DNA from: an uncultured Lachnospiraceae bacterium
Lineage (GTDB): Bacteria > Bacillota > Clostridia > Lachnospirales > Lachnospiraceae
NCBI GenBank assembly: GCA_947624025.1
Contig: CANQIJ010000002.1
Location: 1 to 42,150 of the forward strand
Length of the DNA: 42,150 nucleotides
Direction: 5' to 3'
Part shown: piece by piece, positions 1 through 8,941 of the stretch
Position numbering within the stretch: the first letter of the stretch is position 1
Layout: each line of letters begins with the position of its first letter
The notes under the pieces: model-generated
Told to the model about the DNA's origin: nothing
Databases searched by the model: none
Seen by the model: the letters and a program-made list of their open reading frames with translations, nothing else
Translations under genes and position numbers: made by a program

Positions 1-30
1 GAAAACATTTTGGATATTGTGTATCATTGA
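1..30 (+). CDS. Possible C-terminal tail of an upstream CDS (partial)
   Basis: Frame 1 reads ENILDIVYH and then TGA before any start codon. This would leave a 30-base gap, containing a good AAGGAG ribosome binding site, before the next gene. The fragment is too short to identify. It could equally be non-coding. Confidence 0.25.
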   Translation, partial: ENILDIVYH

Positions 31-60
31 CCAGAAATATTTCAAGGAGAGTACCATCGT

Positions 61-1740
61 ATGGAAAAAAGCGGCCGTATTATTTTTTATTGTGACTCTG
101 TGACTCTTAACTGGATCCCGGAACTTTCCCAAAAAATAAACAGCCATTTTCCGCCAAAGGATGGCTACGCGCTTGAAATATCGACGATCGATGATATCAA
201 TACCTTTGAAGACGCCGCTTCCCGGCTTAGCGGATCTGATCTAAAGGGTGTCGCTGCGATAGTGCTCCTGACCGGGTGGAACGATTGTGTCGTTCATCGC
301 AGGAAGTATTCGGATATCGTACGTTACGCGGACCGGATCAGATCACTGGCAGGATCAAACAATATCCGCATCATACTATCGACATTGCCTCCCGCGCGGA
401 AATATGCTTCTCTTATCCGAAAATACAATCACGATCTGTTGGAATATGCCGTGCGTACACAGACACGCGTTGCCGACCTCTATCAGTATCTTCAAAAAGC
501 CGGCATGACTTCCTATGCTTATTCCCGGGATCCTGTTGTCCAAAAAACCGTTGCCGAAGCCGTCTTCCCTGTGCTGACCAGGACCAGTCTGTTGGTCTTA
601 TGGCAATTTAACGGCAGATATGCGCACTGTAACTACAGCTGTCCCTATTGCTATGTTGCCACAAGCGTAAATAAGGGAATTCATTTCCAATACGATATGG
701 ATACATGGGAAAAAGCATTTGATAAGCATTTTCACGACAAGGAAGTGATCTTTTATTTTTCGTACGGTGAACCCATGATGGCAGGAAATATCTTTTACGA
801 CGCTCTGGAAATGATCGGCCGTCATCCCTCCTGGTCCGTCAGAATGACGTCAAATGTCTCTCTTCCTTTGGACAGATTATTGGCGACAAGGCTTGCCGCA
901 GAAGGCCGTTTGAACATCAATGCCTCTTTTCACCCGACGCAGATCTCCCTATCGGATTTTATCAAAAAATGCGATGAGATACGTTCTCACGGCATCGAGC
1001 CTTCCGTGATCTATGTCATGTATCCTGATCAGATCGACGCGCTCGAGGAGTATATGCCGGTTTTCCGGGCGAAGGGCTATGTCGTCCATATACGCGCATT
1101 CCGCGGTTTATACAAGGGACGCAAATATCCCCAGGCGTACTCTCACAGGGAGTGGAAGAAAACCGCCAAATATATGGATCGCGGGAATTTTAAATATCAG
1201 CTTCATGCGGTAAACGGACTCGGCAGAATGTCTATGCTGGGAATGTCTCACATCTTAATAGACAATTATGGAAAGATCGAAATGTGCGACAGCTACGTTG
1301 GCGACCGCCACTATGGCAATATATTTGACAACAGGATCTTTCTTGATGTAAAACCATATCCTTTCCCCGGATTGGTCCCGCTCGCTGCGGTAGATGATAT
1401 CGCCGACTATACGGAGCTTGAATACAGAGAGCTCGAGGGCAATAACGTAAACTGCTATAACGAACAGGGCGGCGTTATCAAAGATGCCGACGGTACGATA
1501 CATTACCCATATGAAAATGTCGATCTGGACAATAAGGCATTGATAACGAAGCTCAGAAAGGTTCCCGCTCCTTTTCAGCCTTCATGGCAGTTTTGGACCA
1601 ATCCCAAATGGCTGGTGCAACATTTTATCTACTCCTTTTTGATCAAAAAGTACGGCAAATATATCTGGGCCTGGTGGAAGGGGAAATGGTCGCTCCTGAA
1701 AAAGGGCAAATTACGTGCCAAGAATTTCTGGCACAGCTAG
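61..1740 (+). CDS. Radical SAM protein with SGNH-like N-terminal domain
   Basis: The 559-residue protein starts at ATG after AAGGAGA. Residues about 195-430 form a radical SAM domain with the cluster motif CNYSCPYC (CX3CX2C), so it should bind a 4Fe-4S cluster and SAM. Two more cysteines lie further on (EMCDS, NVNCYN), which may hold part of an auxiliary site; this is uncertain. Residues 1-180 resemble an SGNH hydrolase: CDSVT stands where GDSxT is usual and GWND matches the GxND block, but no DxxH block is visible, so esterase activity is doubtful. The C-terminus is basic and aromatic (WAWWKGKW). The next gene encodes an SGNH esterase, so the two probably work on the same glycan. The substrate is unknown. 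The radical SAM call is firm and the SGNH call moderate. Confidence 0.85.
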   Translation: MEKSGRIIFYCDSVTLNWIPELSQKINSHFPPKDGYALEISTIDDINTFEDAASRLSGSDLKGVAAIVLLTGWNDCVVHRRKYSDIVRYADRIRSLAGSNNIRIILSTLPPARKYASLIRKYNHDLLEYAVRTQTRVADLYQYLQKAGMTSYAYSRDPVVQKTVAEAVFPVLTRTSLLVLWQFNGRYAHCNYSCPYCYVATSVNKGIHFQYDMDTWEKAFDKHFHDKEVIFYFSYGEPMMAGNIFYDALEMIGRHPSWSVRMTSNVSLPLDRLLATRLAAEGRLNINASFHPTQISLSDFIKKCDEIRSHGIEPSVIYVMYPDQIDALEEYMPVFRAKGYVVHIRAFRGLYKGRKYPQAYSHREWKKTAKYMDRGNFKYQLHAVNGLGRMSMLGMSHILIDNYGKIEMCDSYVGDRHYGNIFDNRIFLDVKPYPFPGLVPLAAVDDIADYTELEYRELEGNNVNCYNEQGGVIKDADGTIHYPYENVDLDNKALITKLRKVPAPFQPSWQFWTNPKWLVQHFIYSFLIKKYGKYIWAWWKGKWSLLKKGKLRAKNFWHS

Positions 1741-1793
1741 TTTCGCATACATGATCGGATGACAGGATATCACCCCAAAGGCAGGACCGGACT

Positions 1794-2795
1794 TTGAACA
1801 ATACGTTATATGGCGAACAATTATATCTGGTATCAGACCATTACGGGATCACAACCTTACGGGACGACATTATATGGCTTGACTACTCCTGTTCCGGCAT
1901 AGGCTTAAACTATAGCGGAACCCGGATCACCTTTGAGTTTGTGTCAACGATAGCAAGCGCCGACTATGCATGGATCGAGATCCATTTGTATGCAGACGAT
2001 ATCCTGAAGCGCTCTGTCCATCTGATCGACCGGGAGAAAACGACTGTCTCTCTGGAAACCTCCGGGGTTACCTGGATCGCTGTTTTTAAGCGCACAGAGA
2101 AAAAGTATAATCCCGTCGGCATAAGCTGCATAGAGTATAACGGTCAGCTCCTTCCCTGTCAGCCATCGAACAGAAAGCGGATCCTTTTTATCGGAGACAG
2201 TATTTCCTGCGGATACGGTGTTGAACGCTTTAGTCTTTTGCATAGATTTTCGACTAAATTTGAAAACGGATTAAAGGCCTATCCGTTTCTCTTAAGCCGC
2301 ATGCTAAACTTCGATTATGATATCATCGCCTATTCCGGGATCGGTGTCTGGCGTTCCCACAAAAACTTTACATACGGAGTGATCCTCTCCAAATATAAGG
2401 AGGAAACGGCTCATCTGCCTGTTATGACCCCCCCCCACCTAATTATTGTCAACATAGGAACCAACGATTCCGGCCGCATTCGCACCGCGGAAGATAAATA
2501 TGCATTTGAAAATGCCTATAGGCAGCTTATAAGCTGTCTGCACCGGCAGCACCCCGGGGCCACGATCCTCTGCGCGATCGGACCCATGAAATGTGTGGTA
2601 AAGGATCATATTAAAAAAATCTGTCTGGAATACGCCCGAAACGATGGCCTGGATATTCATTTTGTTAAATTAACGCGAAGATTATGGGACGGGATCGGCA
2701 TCGGAAAGCATCCTACTTCTGTCACACAGCGGGCGAACGCCCGTCAGCTGTATCGGTATTATAAGAAAAACTGTGCCGAAGATGTTGAAGAATAG
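1794..2795 (+). CDS. CE2-like SGNH/GDSL carbohydrate esterase
   Basis: The 333-residue protein begins at TTG; no in-frame ATG lies near. Residues 1-125 look like the beta-sandwich that precedes the catalytic domain in carbohydrate esterase family 2. The SGNH core follows: FIGDSIS with the nucleophile near residue 135, NIGTNDSG near 219, and a His block, GKHPT, near 305. Enzymes of this kind remove O-acetyl groups from sugars. No signal peptide or membrane segment is seen, so it may act in the cytoplasm or leave by another route. It lies 53 bases after the radical SAM gene and ends at a strong hairpin, so the two appear to be one transcript. The SGNH call is firm; the CE2 assignment is moderate. 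Confidence 0.8.
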   Translation: MNNTLYGEQLYLVSDHYGITTLRDDIIWLDYSCSGIGLNYSGTRITFEFVSTIASADYAWIEIHLYADDILKRSVHLIDREKTTVSLETSGVTWIAVFKRTEKKYNPVGISCIEYNGQLLPCQPSNRKRILFIGDSISCGYGVERFSLLHRFSTKFENGLKAYPFLLSRMLNFDYDIIAYSGIGVWRSHKNFTYGVILSKYKEETAHLPVMTPPHLIIVNIGTNDSGRIRTAEDKYAFENAYRQLISCLHRQHPGATILCAIGPMKCVVKDHIKKICLEYARNDGLDIHFVKLTRRLWDGIGIGKHPTSVTQRANARQLYRYYKKNCAEDVEE

Positions 2796-2802
2796 ATCAA
2801 AG

Positions 2803-2826
2803 CAGGGCGGTCCACAGACCGCCCTG
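2803..2826 (+). terminator. Rho-independent-type terminator after the esterase gene
   Basis: CAGGGCGGT and ACCGCCCTG form a perfect 9-bp stem around a 6-base loop, 8 bases after the stop codon. A moderately T-rich stretch follows. It closes the radical SAM/esterase unit and separates it from the convergent HtrA gene. Confidence 0.8.
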
Positions 2827-2877
2827 TACCATTTCATTTATCGTCACTGCAAACCTTTATCGAACTCTCAGCCCGCA

Positions 2878-4485
2878 TCACGCCTTATTGCCCAACACCA
2901 GCGTCACCTTTCTGCTCACATAACCGTTGTTAGAAGCTGACATTACTGTCAGTTCTACGCTCTCACCCTTGGCGTGGAATTGCAGCTCCTCCTGCAGATC
3001 GTCCATGGAGTCGATCGACTCGCCGTCAAATTCCGTAATGATATCACCCTTCTGCAGTCCCGCCTCGGCTGCTGCCGTATTGTCATATACCTGATATACG
3101 AACACGCCTTCGGGTATGCCGTACATATCCGATACATCATCGGTAACGTCGATGCCGGATATCCCCAGATAGCCTCTCTCTTCCTCGGCTACTTTATTCT
3201 TGGTCTCTTTGAGCATCAGATCCGCTATGATCGGGCTTGCGGATGAGATCGGGATAGCGTAGCCCATTCCTTCTATCGCGCTGCCGCCGATCTTGTTGGA
3301 ATTGATACCGATCACTTCGCCCTTCATATTCAGAAGCGCGCCGCCGGAGTTGCCCGGGTTGATCGCCGCGTCTGTCTGGATAAAAGTGCCGTCTGAACCG
3401 TCGGAAAGCTCTATGCTTCTGTCAAGCGCACTGATGACGCCTGTTGTAACAGACTGCCCGTAGCCTAACGAGTTGCCGATGGCAATAGCGGGTTCGCCCA
3501 GCTCCAGCGAATCGGAATCGCCCAGGGTCGCAACGGCGATCTGATCCTTCGTGCTTTTATCAATATGATCTAAGGACACCGCGATCACCGCGAGATCCAT
3601 ATCCGCATCGGTTCCTTTGACGGAGGCCTCCACCTCGCTGCCTTCCACGAACTTTACGGTCAGCTTCTCGGCGTCCGCTATCACATGATAGTTGGTCGCG
3701 ATCAGAAGCTCCGTATCGTTTTCTCCCACGATAATACCGGATCCGCTGGCCTCGGCTTCCTGGGCATAGGACTGTCCGAAGAAAGACATCTTTTCGGTAT
3801 AATGATTGTTGATGGATACCATGGCGGGCATCACCTCGTCCACCACTGCCGATACATCAGACACGACGGTGGTCACACTGCCGGTGTTCTGTATCCCGCT
3901 TGCCGTCTTCGAGGCGCCATCCTGATCTGACAGATCTGTCGTTTTATTTTCCAAAACAGATTCCGCACCCTCGATAGCGTCCTCCGCATCCTCGATCAGA
4001 GCTTCCTGCCCGGGCGTGGGCGCCGCATCGGACACCTGCGCCTTATCGTCTTTTCCGAACAGATCGGTTACGGACTGCACCGCATACAGGCCGACACCCG
4101 CAAAGATTCCGAACAGGATACCGAGCGATACACTGACAAGCGCCTTTTTGAAAAAGGGACCGTGTTCCTTCTTCTTTTTCTTCTCTTTTTTATCCATGCT
4201 CCGGTTCATCTGCGAATAATCGTTGGGATAGGTATTGCCATACTGATAATTCGCCGTATGTCCGGTATACATGCCGTTCGCCGTATGTCCGGCATACGAG
4301 CTTCCTGTCTGCCGGCTTGCGTAGGGATCCTCTGCCGTGCGGTTTGCGTAGGGGTTCTGCTCCGTACGCCGCGTATAAGAGCTTCCCGACGTATCGGACG
4401 TGTATGAGCCGGTGCGCTGACCGTTATCGGACTGATTTGTATGATCGTAATTTGAATTGGTGTTTGGATAGTTATTGTCGTACAT
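2878..4485 (-). CDS. Membrane-anchored HtrA/DegP-type serine protease
   Basis: The 535-residue protein has a cytoplasmic N-terminal tail of about 110 residues rich in Y, N, T and S, then a membrane segment at about 115-135. The trypsin-like domain carries the triad His267 (TNYHVI), Asp297 (DMDLAV) and Ser380 (GNSGG). One PDZ domain ends the protein (GYLGISG to the C-terminus). This is the usual HtrA layout of Firmicutes, except for the long low-complexity tail. It should degrade or check misfolded proteins outside the membrane. GGGAGGAG precedes the ATG. It is transcribed alone, and no clear promoter was found. Its link to the glycan genes is only positional. Confidence 0.93.
   Translation of the reverse strand: MYDNNYPNTNSNYDHTNQSDNGQRTGSYTSDTSGSSYTRRTEQNPYANRTAEDPYASRQTGSSYAGHTANGMYTGHTANYQYGNTYPNDYSQMNRSMDKKEKKKKKEHGPFFKKALVSVSLGILFGIFAGVGLYAVQSVTDLFGKDDKAQVSDAAPTPGQEALIEDAEDAIEGAESVLENKTTDLSDQDGASKTASGIQNTGSVTTVVSDVSAVVDEVMPAMVSINNHYTEKMSFFGQSYAQEAEASGSGIIVGENDTELLIATNYHVIADAEKLTVKFVEGSEVEASVKGTDADMDLAVIAVSLDHIDKSTKDQIAVATLGDSDSLELGEPAIAIGNSLGYGQSVTTGVISALDRSIELSDGSDGTFIQTDAAINPGNSGGALLNMKGEVIGINSNKIGGSAIEGMGYAIPISSASPIIADLMLKETKNKVAEEERGYLGISGIDVTDDVSDMYGIPEGVFVYQVYDNTAAAEAGLQKGDIITEFDGESIDSMDDLQEELQFHAKGESVELTVMSASNNGYVSRKVTLVLGNKA
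4251..4297. repeat. Two 20-base direct repeats in the HtrA N-terminal tail
   Basis: TCGCCGTATGTCCGGTATAC at 4251 recurs at 4278 with a single mismatch, giving a 27-base period. In protein terms these are the two GHTAN units of the low-complexity tail. The period is a multiple of three, so copy changes would keep the frame. Confidence 0.7.
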
Positions 4486-4673
4486 AATACTTCACTCCTC
4501 CCGGATCTTCTGGTCGGTTTCGTGCCGATCTCTTTTTTGATCTTGAGGCTAGTATATTCTTTAATTGTGTATAAATTGTGACGGCTTTTTATTGAAATTG
4601 TGTTTTAAACTTGTAGCTTTTGTGACCTGGCGCCGCAGCCTCTGTCCGCCGCCGCAGCGTCCTGATATCGAAA

Positions 4674-6500
4674 TCATTCCACCGTAACGGACTTCGCCAG
4701 ATTTCTCGGCTTATCCACATCGCAGCCCTTGCCTACGGCTACATAGTATCCGAACAGCTGCAGCGGTATGATCGCCAGCGAATTGGCAAAATACGGATTC
4801 GTTTCGGGAATGTAGATCACATAATCCGCCGCCTTCTCGATCGCCTTGTTTTCCTCGCAGGTAACGGCCAGCACAAACGCGCCCCGCGCCTTGACCTCCA
4901 CCATATTGCTGATGGTCTTGGCATAGAGCTCCGGCTGCGTGGACACCGCCGCCACGAGCGTTCCTTCCTCGATCAGTGAGATCGTGCCGTGCTTTAATTC
5001 GCCCGCCGCATACGCCTCGGAATGGATATAGGAGATCTCCTTTAATTTGAGAGAGCCTTCTAAGGAGATCGCATAGTCGATGCCCCTTCCTATGAAAAAC
5101 ACATCCTTGGCTCCCACATACCGGTTGGCGAATTTCTGGATCTTCAGCTTATTGTTAAGCAGCATCTCGATCTGATCCGGCAGGCATTTCAGATCGCCGA
5201 GCATGGCCGAAAACGCCTCCGGATCAATCTTCCCGCGCACCTTCCCGATCTTCATGGCAAGAAGATACAGGGCGATCAGCTGTGCGCTGTAGGCTTTGGT
5301 CGTCGCGACGGCGATCTCCGGGCCCGCCCAGGTATACATGACGTTATCCGCTTCTCTCGCAATGGAGCTTCCCACTACATTGACGATACCCAGCACCTTA
5401 AACCCGCGCGCCTTCGACTCCCTGAGCGCCGCGAGCGTATCCGCCGTCTCCCCGGACTGACTGATCACCACCACCATGGAGCCTTCTTCCAGGATCGGAT
5501 CGCGGTATCGGAATTCGGAGGCGAGATCCACCTCCACGGGAATACGCGCAAGACCCTCGATGACATATTTCCCGGTCACCCCCGCATGGTACGCGGAGCC
5601 GCAGGCCACGATATGGATCTTCTTAAGGGCGGCCAGCTCTTCATCCGTCATATGCAGCTCTTCAATGACGATGTCATCGTCCTTGATCCTTGGCATCAGC
5701 GTATCCGTCACGGTCTTGGGCTGTTCGTACATCTCCTTCAGCATAAAATGCTCGTAGCCCGCCTTCTCCGCAGCGTCCGTATCCCATTCGATCGTAACGG
5801 GATCCTTACGGAGCTCTTCCTCATCCACCGTATAGAAATGCATGTGATCCGCCCGCAGGCGCACCACTTCCTGATTGTCCACATAATAGACTTTTCTCGT
5901 ATATTTCAGGATCGCCGGCACATCGGATGCGATAAAGCACCCTTCATCGCTCTGCCCTACGATCAGCGGCGAGTCTTTTCTGGTCGCAAAGATCTGATCC
6001 GGACAGTCCGCGAAGAGGATACCCAGGGCGTAAGAGCCTTCCACGCGGTGGAGCACCTTGGTGACCGCCTCCAGCGGATTCCCCTTGTAATAATAATCCA
6101 GCAGATGCGCCAGCACCTCCGTATCCGTGTCGGATACAAACCGATAGCCCTTATCGGCAAGCATCTGGCGAAGCTGCAGATAATTCTCGATGATACCGTT
6201 ATGTACGACCGTGATCGTCTCATCCGCATTAAAATGAGGATGGGCGTTGGTATCGTTTGGAACGCCGTGAGTCGCCCAGCGGGTATGTCCGATACCGCAG
6301 AAGCCGGGCATCGTCTCGCCTCCGCGCGTGAGATTCTCCAGGACCTTAAGCCTCCCGACGGATTTGGTGATATTGATCTTCTCCCCGTCATAGATCGCCA
6401 TGCCTGCCGAGTCATATCCCCGGTACTCCAGCTTACTGAGCCCGTCGAGAATAATGGGAGCCGCCTGCTTCTTCCCTATATAACCTACAATTCCACACAT
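4674..6500 (-). CDS. glmS: Glutamine--fructose-6-phosphate aminotransferase (isomerizing)
   Basis: The 608-residue protein has the full-length GlmS layout. The N-terminal glutaminase starts MCGIVGYIG with the nucleophile Cys2, and two SIS sugar-isomerase domains follow (SQSGETADT in the first). It ends with the family's typical CDVDKPRNLAKSVTVE. It makes glucosamine-6-phosphate from fructose-6-phosphate and glutamine, the entry to UDP-GlcNAc for peptidoglycan and glycans. GGGAGG precedes the ATG. Only 32 bases separate it from the upstream GT2 gene, so it is probably co-transcribed with it, and there is no room for the glmS ribozyme usual in many Firmicutes. Confidence 0.97.
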   Translation of the reverse strand: MCGIVGYIGKKQAAPIILDGLSKLEYRGYDSAGMAIYDGEKINITKSVGRLKVLENLTRGGETMPGFCGIGHTRWATHGVPNDTNAHPHFNADETITVVHNGIIENYLQLRQMLADKGYRFVSDTDTEVLAHLLDYYYKGNPLEAVTKVLHRVEGSYALGILFADCPDQIFATRKDSPLIVGQSDEGCFIASDVPAILKYTRKVYYVDNQEVVRLRADHMHFYTVDEEELRKDPVTIEWDTDAAEKAGYEHFMLKEMYEQPKTVTDTLMPRIKDDDIVIEELHMTDEELAALKKIHIVACGSAYHAGVTGKYVIEGLARIPVEVDLASEFRYRDPILEEGSMVVVISQSGETADTLAALRESKARGFKVLGIVNVVGSSIAREADNVMYTWAGPEIAVATTKAYSAQLIALYLLAMKIGKVRGKIDPEAFSAMLGDLKCLPDQIEMLLNNKLKIQKFANRYVGAKDVFFIGRGIDYAISLEGSLKLKEISYIHSEAYAAGELKHGTISLIEEGTLVAAVSTQPELYAKTISNMVEVKARGAFVLAVTCEENKAIEKAADYVIYIPETNPYFANSLAIIPLQLFGYYVAVGKGCDVDKPRNLAKSVTVE

Positions 6501-6532
6501 ACTTTCTTCCTCCCGGCATCAGCCTGCGTCTT

Positions 6533-7459
6533 TTATTTCCAGTAATCTTTGTTGGAAGACATGGCGACGACCATTCTTCCCGGGAACATGCGGTAATGTT
6601 TCCCGAATGTATAGCCTATGTATTTGAACGCGCTCTGAAGGAGCACATAAGGGATCCGGCTCCTCGCATGGGAATTCCACAGGTGGCGCACCGTCTGCTT
6701 TACCAGGCGCATTCCTTCGGACTCAGAGGGATATGCCTGAAATACCTCGGGATGCTGCGCCTGGGATACCCCCAGGTCGAAATTCCTGTGAAACTGCTCT
6801 GCGCAGCTGTAATCATGCGAATGGTACACCTTCGCGTCCGCGGCATAGGCGATGCCGTAACCCTTTTCTATCGCTTTGGCGGCATAGAGCATATCCTCGT
6901 TAAATATTGTATGTTTGACAAAACCGCCCAATACATCAAATATCTTCCTGTTATAAGCCGCGCATACATTGGAGAAGAAAAAAGTCTTAATGCCGAGCTT
7001 CTCCAGATCCGCCGCGGTTTTGACCGCCGACTGATCGGGATAATTAAAGCCGCGCGTATATTTCTCGGCCTCGCTGCTCTCTTCCCCGGCAAGCTGTCTT
7101 GCATAAGATGCCGCCACGTTTTCCGCTTCGAGCGGCTTTAACAGCTCCTTCAGAAGATCGTCGTCCGCCGGAACGGCGTCCTGCGTCATCATGACAAAAT
7201 AATCCGCATCCGAACACTGTACGCCCTTATTGCGTGTTTTTCCGTGGTCAAATTCGCGTTTTGACAGATGTTTTACTACGATATTATGATAATCATTCCT
7301 GTAAGAAGTGCCATAAAACAGGCGGTCAAAATACTTTTGTTCCGTGTTCATGACGATAATGCGGTTTACCGGAACGCTCTGGCGCTCCAGCCGCTCGATC
7401 ATGGTCAGGAATTTCTGATCCGGCTTGTACGCGGGGATTATAATGTCCACCTTTTTCAC
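6533..7459 (-). CDS. GT2 glycosyltransferase, rhamnosyltransferase-like
   Basis: The 308-residue protein starts at GTG with GGGAGGG upstream. The GT-A fold begins at once with DIIIPAYKPD; the acidic metal site is probably TQDAVP. NEDMLYAAKA and the YHSHDYS segment resemble bacterial rhamnosyltransferases of GT2. There is no membrane segment, so it should act on lipid-linked glycan at the inner face of the membrane. It is paired with glmS downstream. The GT2 call is firm; rhamnose as donor is inferred from the similarity and from the rml genes in the window. Confidence 0.88.
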   Translation of the reverse strand: MKKVDIIIPAYKPDQKFLTMIERLERQSVPVNRIIVMNTEQKYFDRLFYGTSYRNDYHNIVVKHLSKREFDHGKTRNKGVQCSDADYFVMMTQDAVPADDDLLKELLKPLEAENVAASYARQLAGEESSEAEKYTRGFNYPDQSAVKTAADLEKLGIKTFFFSNVCAAYNRKIFDVLGGFVKHTIFNEDMLYAAKAIEKGYGIAYAADAKVYHSHDYSCAEQFHRNFDLGVSQAQHPEVFQAYPSESEGMRLVKQTVRHLWNSHARSRIPYVLLQSAFKYIGYTFGKHYRMFPGRMVVAMSSNKDYWK

Positions 7460-7480
7460 GTTCTGTCCCTCCCCGAAAGA

Positions 7481-7507
7481 AAAGGAGCCAGCAAAACCGG
7501 CTCCTTT
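7481..7507 (-). terminator. Terminator of the LCP gene
   Basis: AAAGGAGCC and GGCTCCTTT form a 9-bp stem with a 9-base loop. On the minus strand it is followed by TTTTCTTTC. It lies just after the LCP stop codon and before the start of the GT2 gene. Confidence 0.85.
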
Positions 7508-7517
7508 GCTCTGCTTA

Positions 7518-8738
7518 TTATTTTAGATATCCGTTTGTATCGGAATAGATCTGTTCACTGCATGTCTTGACAGTCGCCGACGGCTCATAGTCATAGTCGT
7601 TGAACAGATACTGATGCAGCCATTTGACATTTTCCTCCAGAGAGACCGGAACAACGCAGGATCCCTTGGAACCGATCGTACCCGTCGCGCGGTTTTCTTC
7701 TCTCGGGAAGCCCGCCGTATCGGAAATATAATATTTGCCCACGTCGCCGAGCATCTCTATGATCTCCGACAGATCTAACGATGTGTAAGTCTCTTCAAAT
7801 ACGGAATTGGCTATCTCCGTCAGGCTGGCCACGGAAGCCTTCTTCGCCTGATCCGCCACCGCCTGTATCACCTCACGCTGTCTCTCCGCCCGCCTGAAGT
7901 CGTCGCCGCCGCCATACCGCACACGGCAGTAGCCCGTTGCCTGAAGGCCGTTTAACAGCTGATAGCCTGCGGACGATACCGGTGTATAATCACGGTGCAG
8001 GTTTTCCGCCATACAGATCTGATAGTTGTTCAGATGATTCTTCTCGTTGTCATCCACATCGATATATACGCCGCCGAGCGCATCGATCGTATCCGTCAGT
8101 CCCGCAAAACCGACCGTGACGAAATCAGTGATGTTCATATCCAGATTCATGTTCAGCATATTGATCGCCATTTCGGGACCGCCCTTGGCGTATGCCGCAT
8201 TACATTTATTATAGGAATCGTTGCTCAGGTTCAGGTAAGTATCACGGTATACCGATACCAGCTTGCACTCGCCCGTATCCTGATTGATGGACGCGATCAT
8301 GATCGAGTCGCTCCGCGTGTTCTTCGTCAGTGCGCCGGTAGTGGAATCCACGCCGAACAGGGCGATATTGCGGTAGCCCTTCATCGTTGCTTCCTCCTCC
8401 TGCTGGACAGTGTCGTTGATGATGATATCGTCTTCCTTGATCTCCATCTTGCCGCCCTTGGTTGCCGTCAGGACGCTGTACAGAACCACGACCGCAATGA
8501 CGAGAACGATGATCTCAACGATAAAGATAATGATCCTTCTGCGCTGCTTCCTGGCTTTCTTCTTCCTGCCGGAGCCCTTCTTTCCGCTGCCCGAGCCTTT
8601 GCCGCCCGAGCTCTTTCCCCCTGAGCTTCTGCCTGACTGGCTGCTTTTGCCGGAGGGCTTCCTGCCGCTTTTGCTGCCGGACGAAGATTTTTTTCTCGGG
8701 CGTTCTTCTTCGTATTCATCTTCGATATACTTTGCCAT
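7518..8738 (-). CDS. LytR-CpsA-Psr (LCP) family glycan ligase
   Basis: The 406-residue protein has a cytoplasmic tail of about 67 residues made of Ser, Gly and Lys, then a membrane segment (RRIIIFIVEIIVLVIAVVVL). The extracellular LCP domain follows from about residue 120. It shows the family's arginine-rich phosphate-binding motifs RSDSIMI, VYRDT and RRAERQREV. LCP enzymes move glycans from undecaprenyl carriers onto peptidoglycan, so this is the likely attachment enzyme for the polymer made here. It has its own promoter and terminator, so it is a single-gene unit. AAGGGAG lies 8 bases before the ATG. The strongly basic tail is unusual in length. Confidence 0.94.
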   Translation of the reverse strand: MAKYIEDEYEEERPRKKSSSGSKSGRKPSGKSSQSGRSSGGKSSGGKGSGSGKKGSGRKKKARKQRRRIIIFIVEIIVLVIAVVVLYSVLTATKGGKMEIKEDDIIINDTVQQEEEATMKGYRNIALFGVDSTTGALTKNTRSDSIMIASINQDTGECKLVSVYRDTYLNLSNDSYNKCNAAYAKGGPEMAINMLNMNLDMNITDFVTVGFAGLTDTIDALGGVYIDVDDNEKNHLNNYQICMAENLHRDYTPVSSAGYQLLNGLQATGYCRVRYGGGDDFRRAERQREVIQAVADQAKKASVASLTEIANSVFEETYTSLDLSEIIEMLGDVGKYYISDTAGFPREENRATGTIGSKGSCVVPVSLEENVKWLHQYLFNDYDYEPSATVKTCSEQIYSDTNGYLK

Positions 8739-8839
8739 ACGTTGTACTCCCTTAATTTCATATGATCATGAAATATTACTGTTCTCTATTGTCTCATATA
8801 TTCACGCAAAAATCAAGCTGTAGCGTAAACCTACTTACG

Positions 8840-8867
8840 ATTATACTACATCTTGATATAATTGCAA
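8840..8867 (-). promoter_or_regulatory. Promoter of the LCP gene
   Basis: On the minus strand TTGCAA, a 16-base spacer and a perfect TATAAT lie about 95 bases before the LCP start codon. The spacing and the -10 box fit a main sigma factor promoter. Confidence 0.75.
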
Positions 8868-8941
8868 CCTGTTCACGGTCTCTTATGACAAATCTTCCCG
8901 CGGGCTTCTTCACGAGATCTTCTTAAAGAAATAGTATCCCG

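Noticed and set aside
4628-4665. GC-rich stretch between glmS and htrA as a terminator
   Set aside because: It consists of direct repeats of GCCGCAGC rather than an inverted repeat, so no stable stem is evident.
6501-6532. glmS ribozyme in front of glmS
   Set aside because: The gap is only 32 bases, far too short for the ribozyme core.
5586-6545. 319-residue plus-strand ORF opposite glmS
   Set aside because: It lies entirely over a well-recognised glmS gene, has no ribosome binding site and shows the His/Arg/Asp-rich composition of an antisense shadow.
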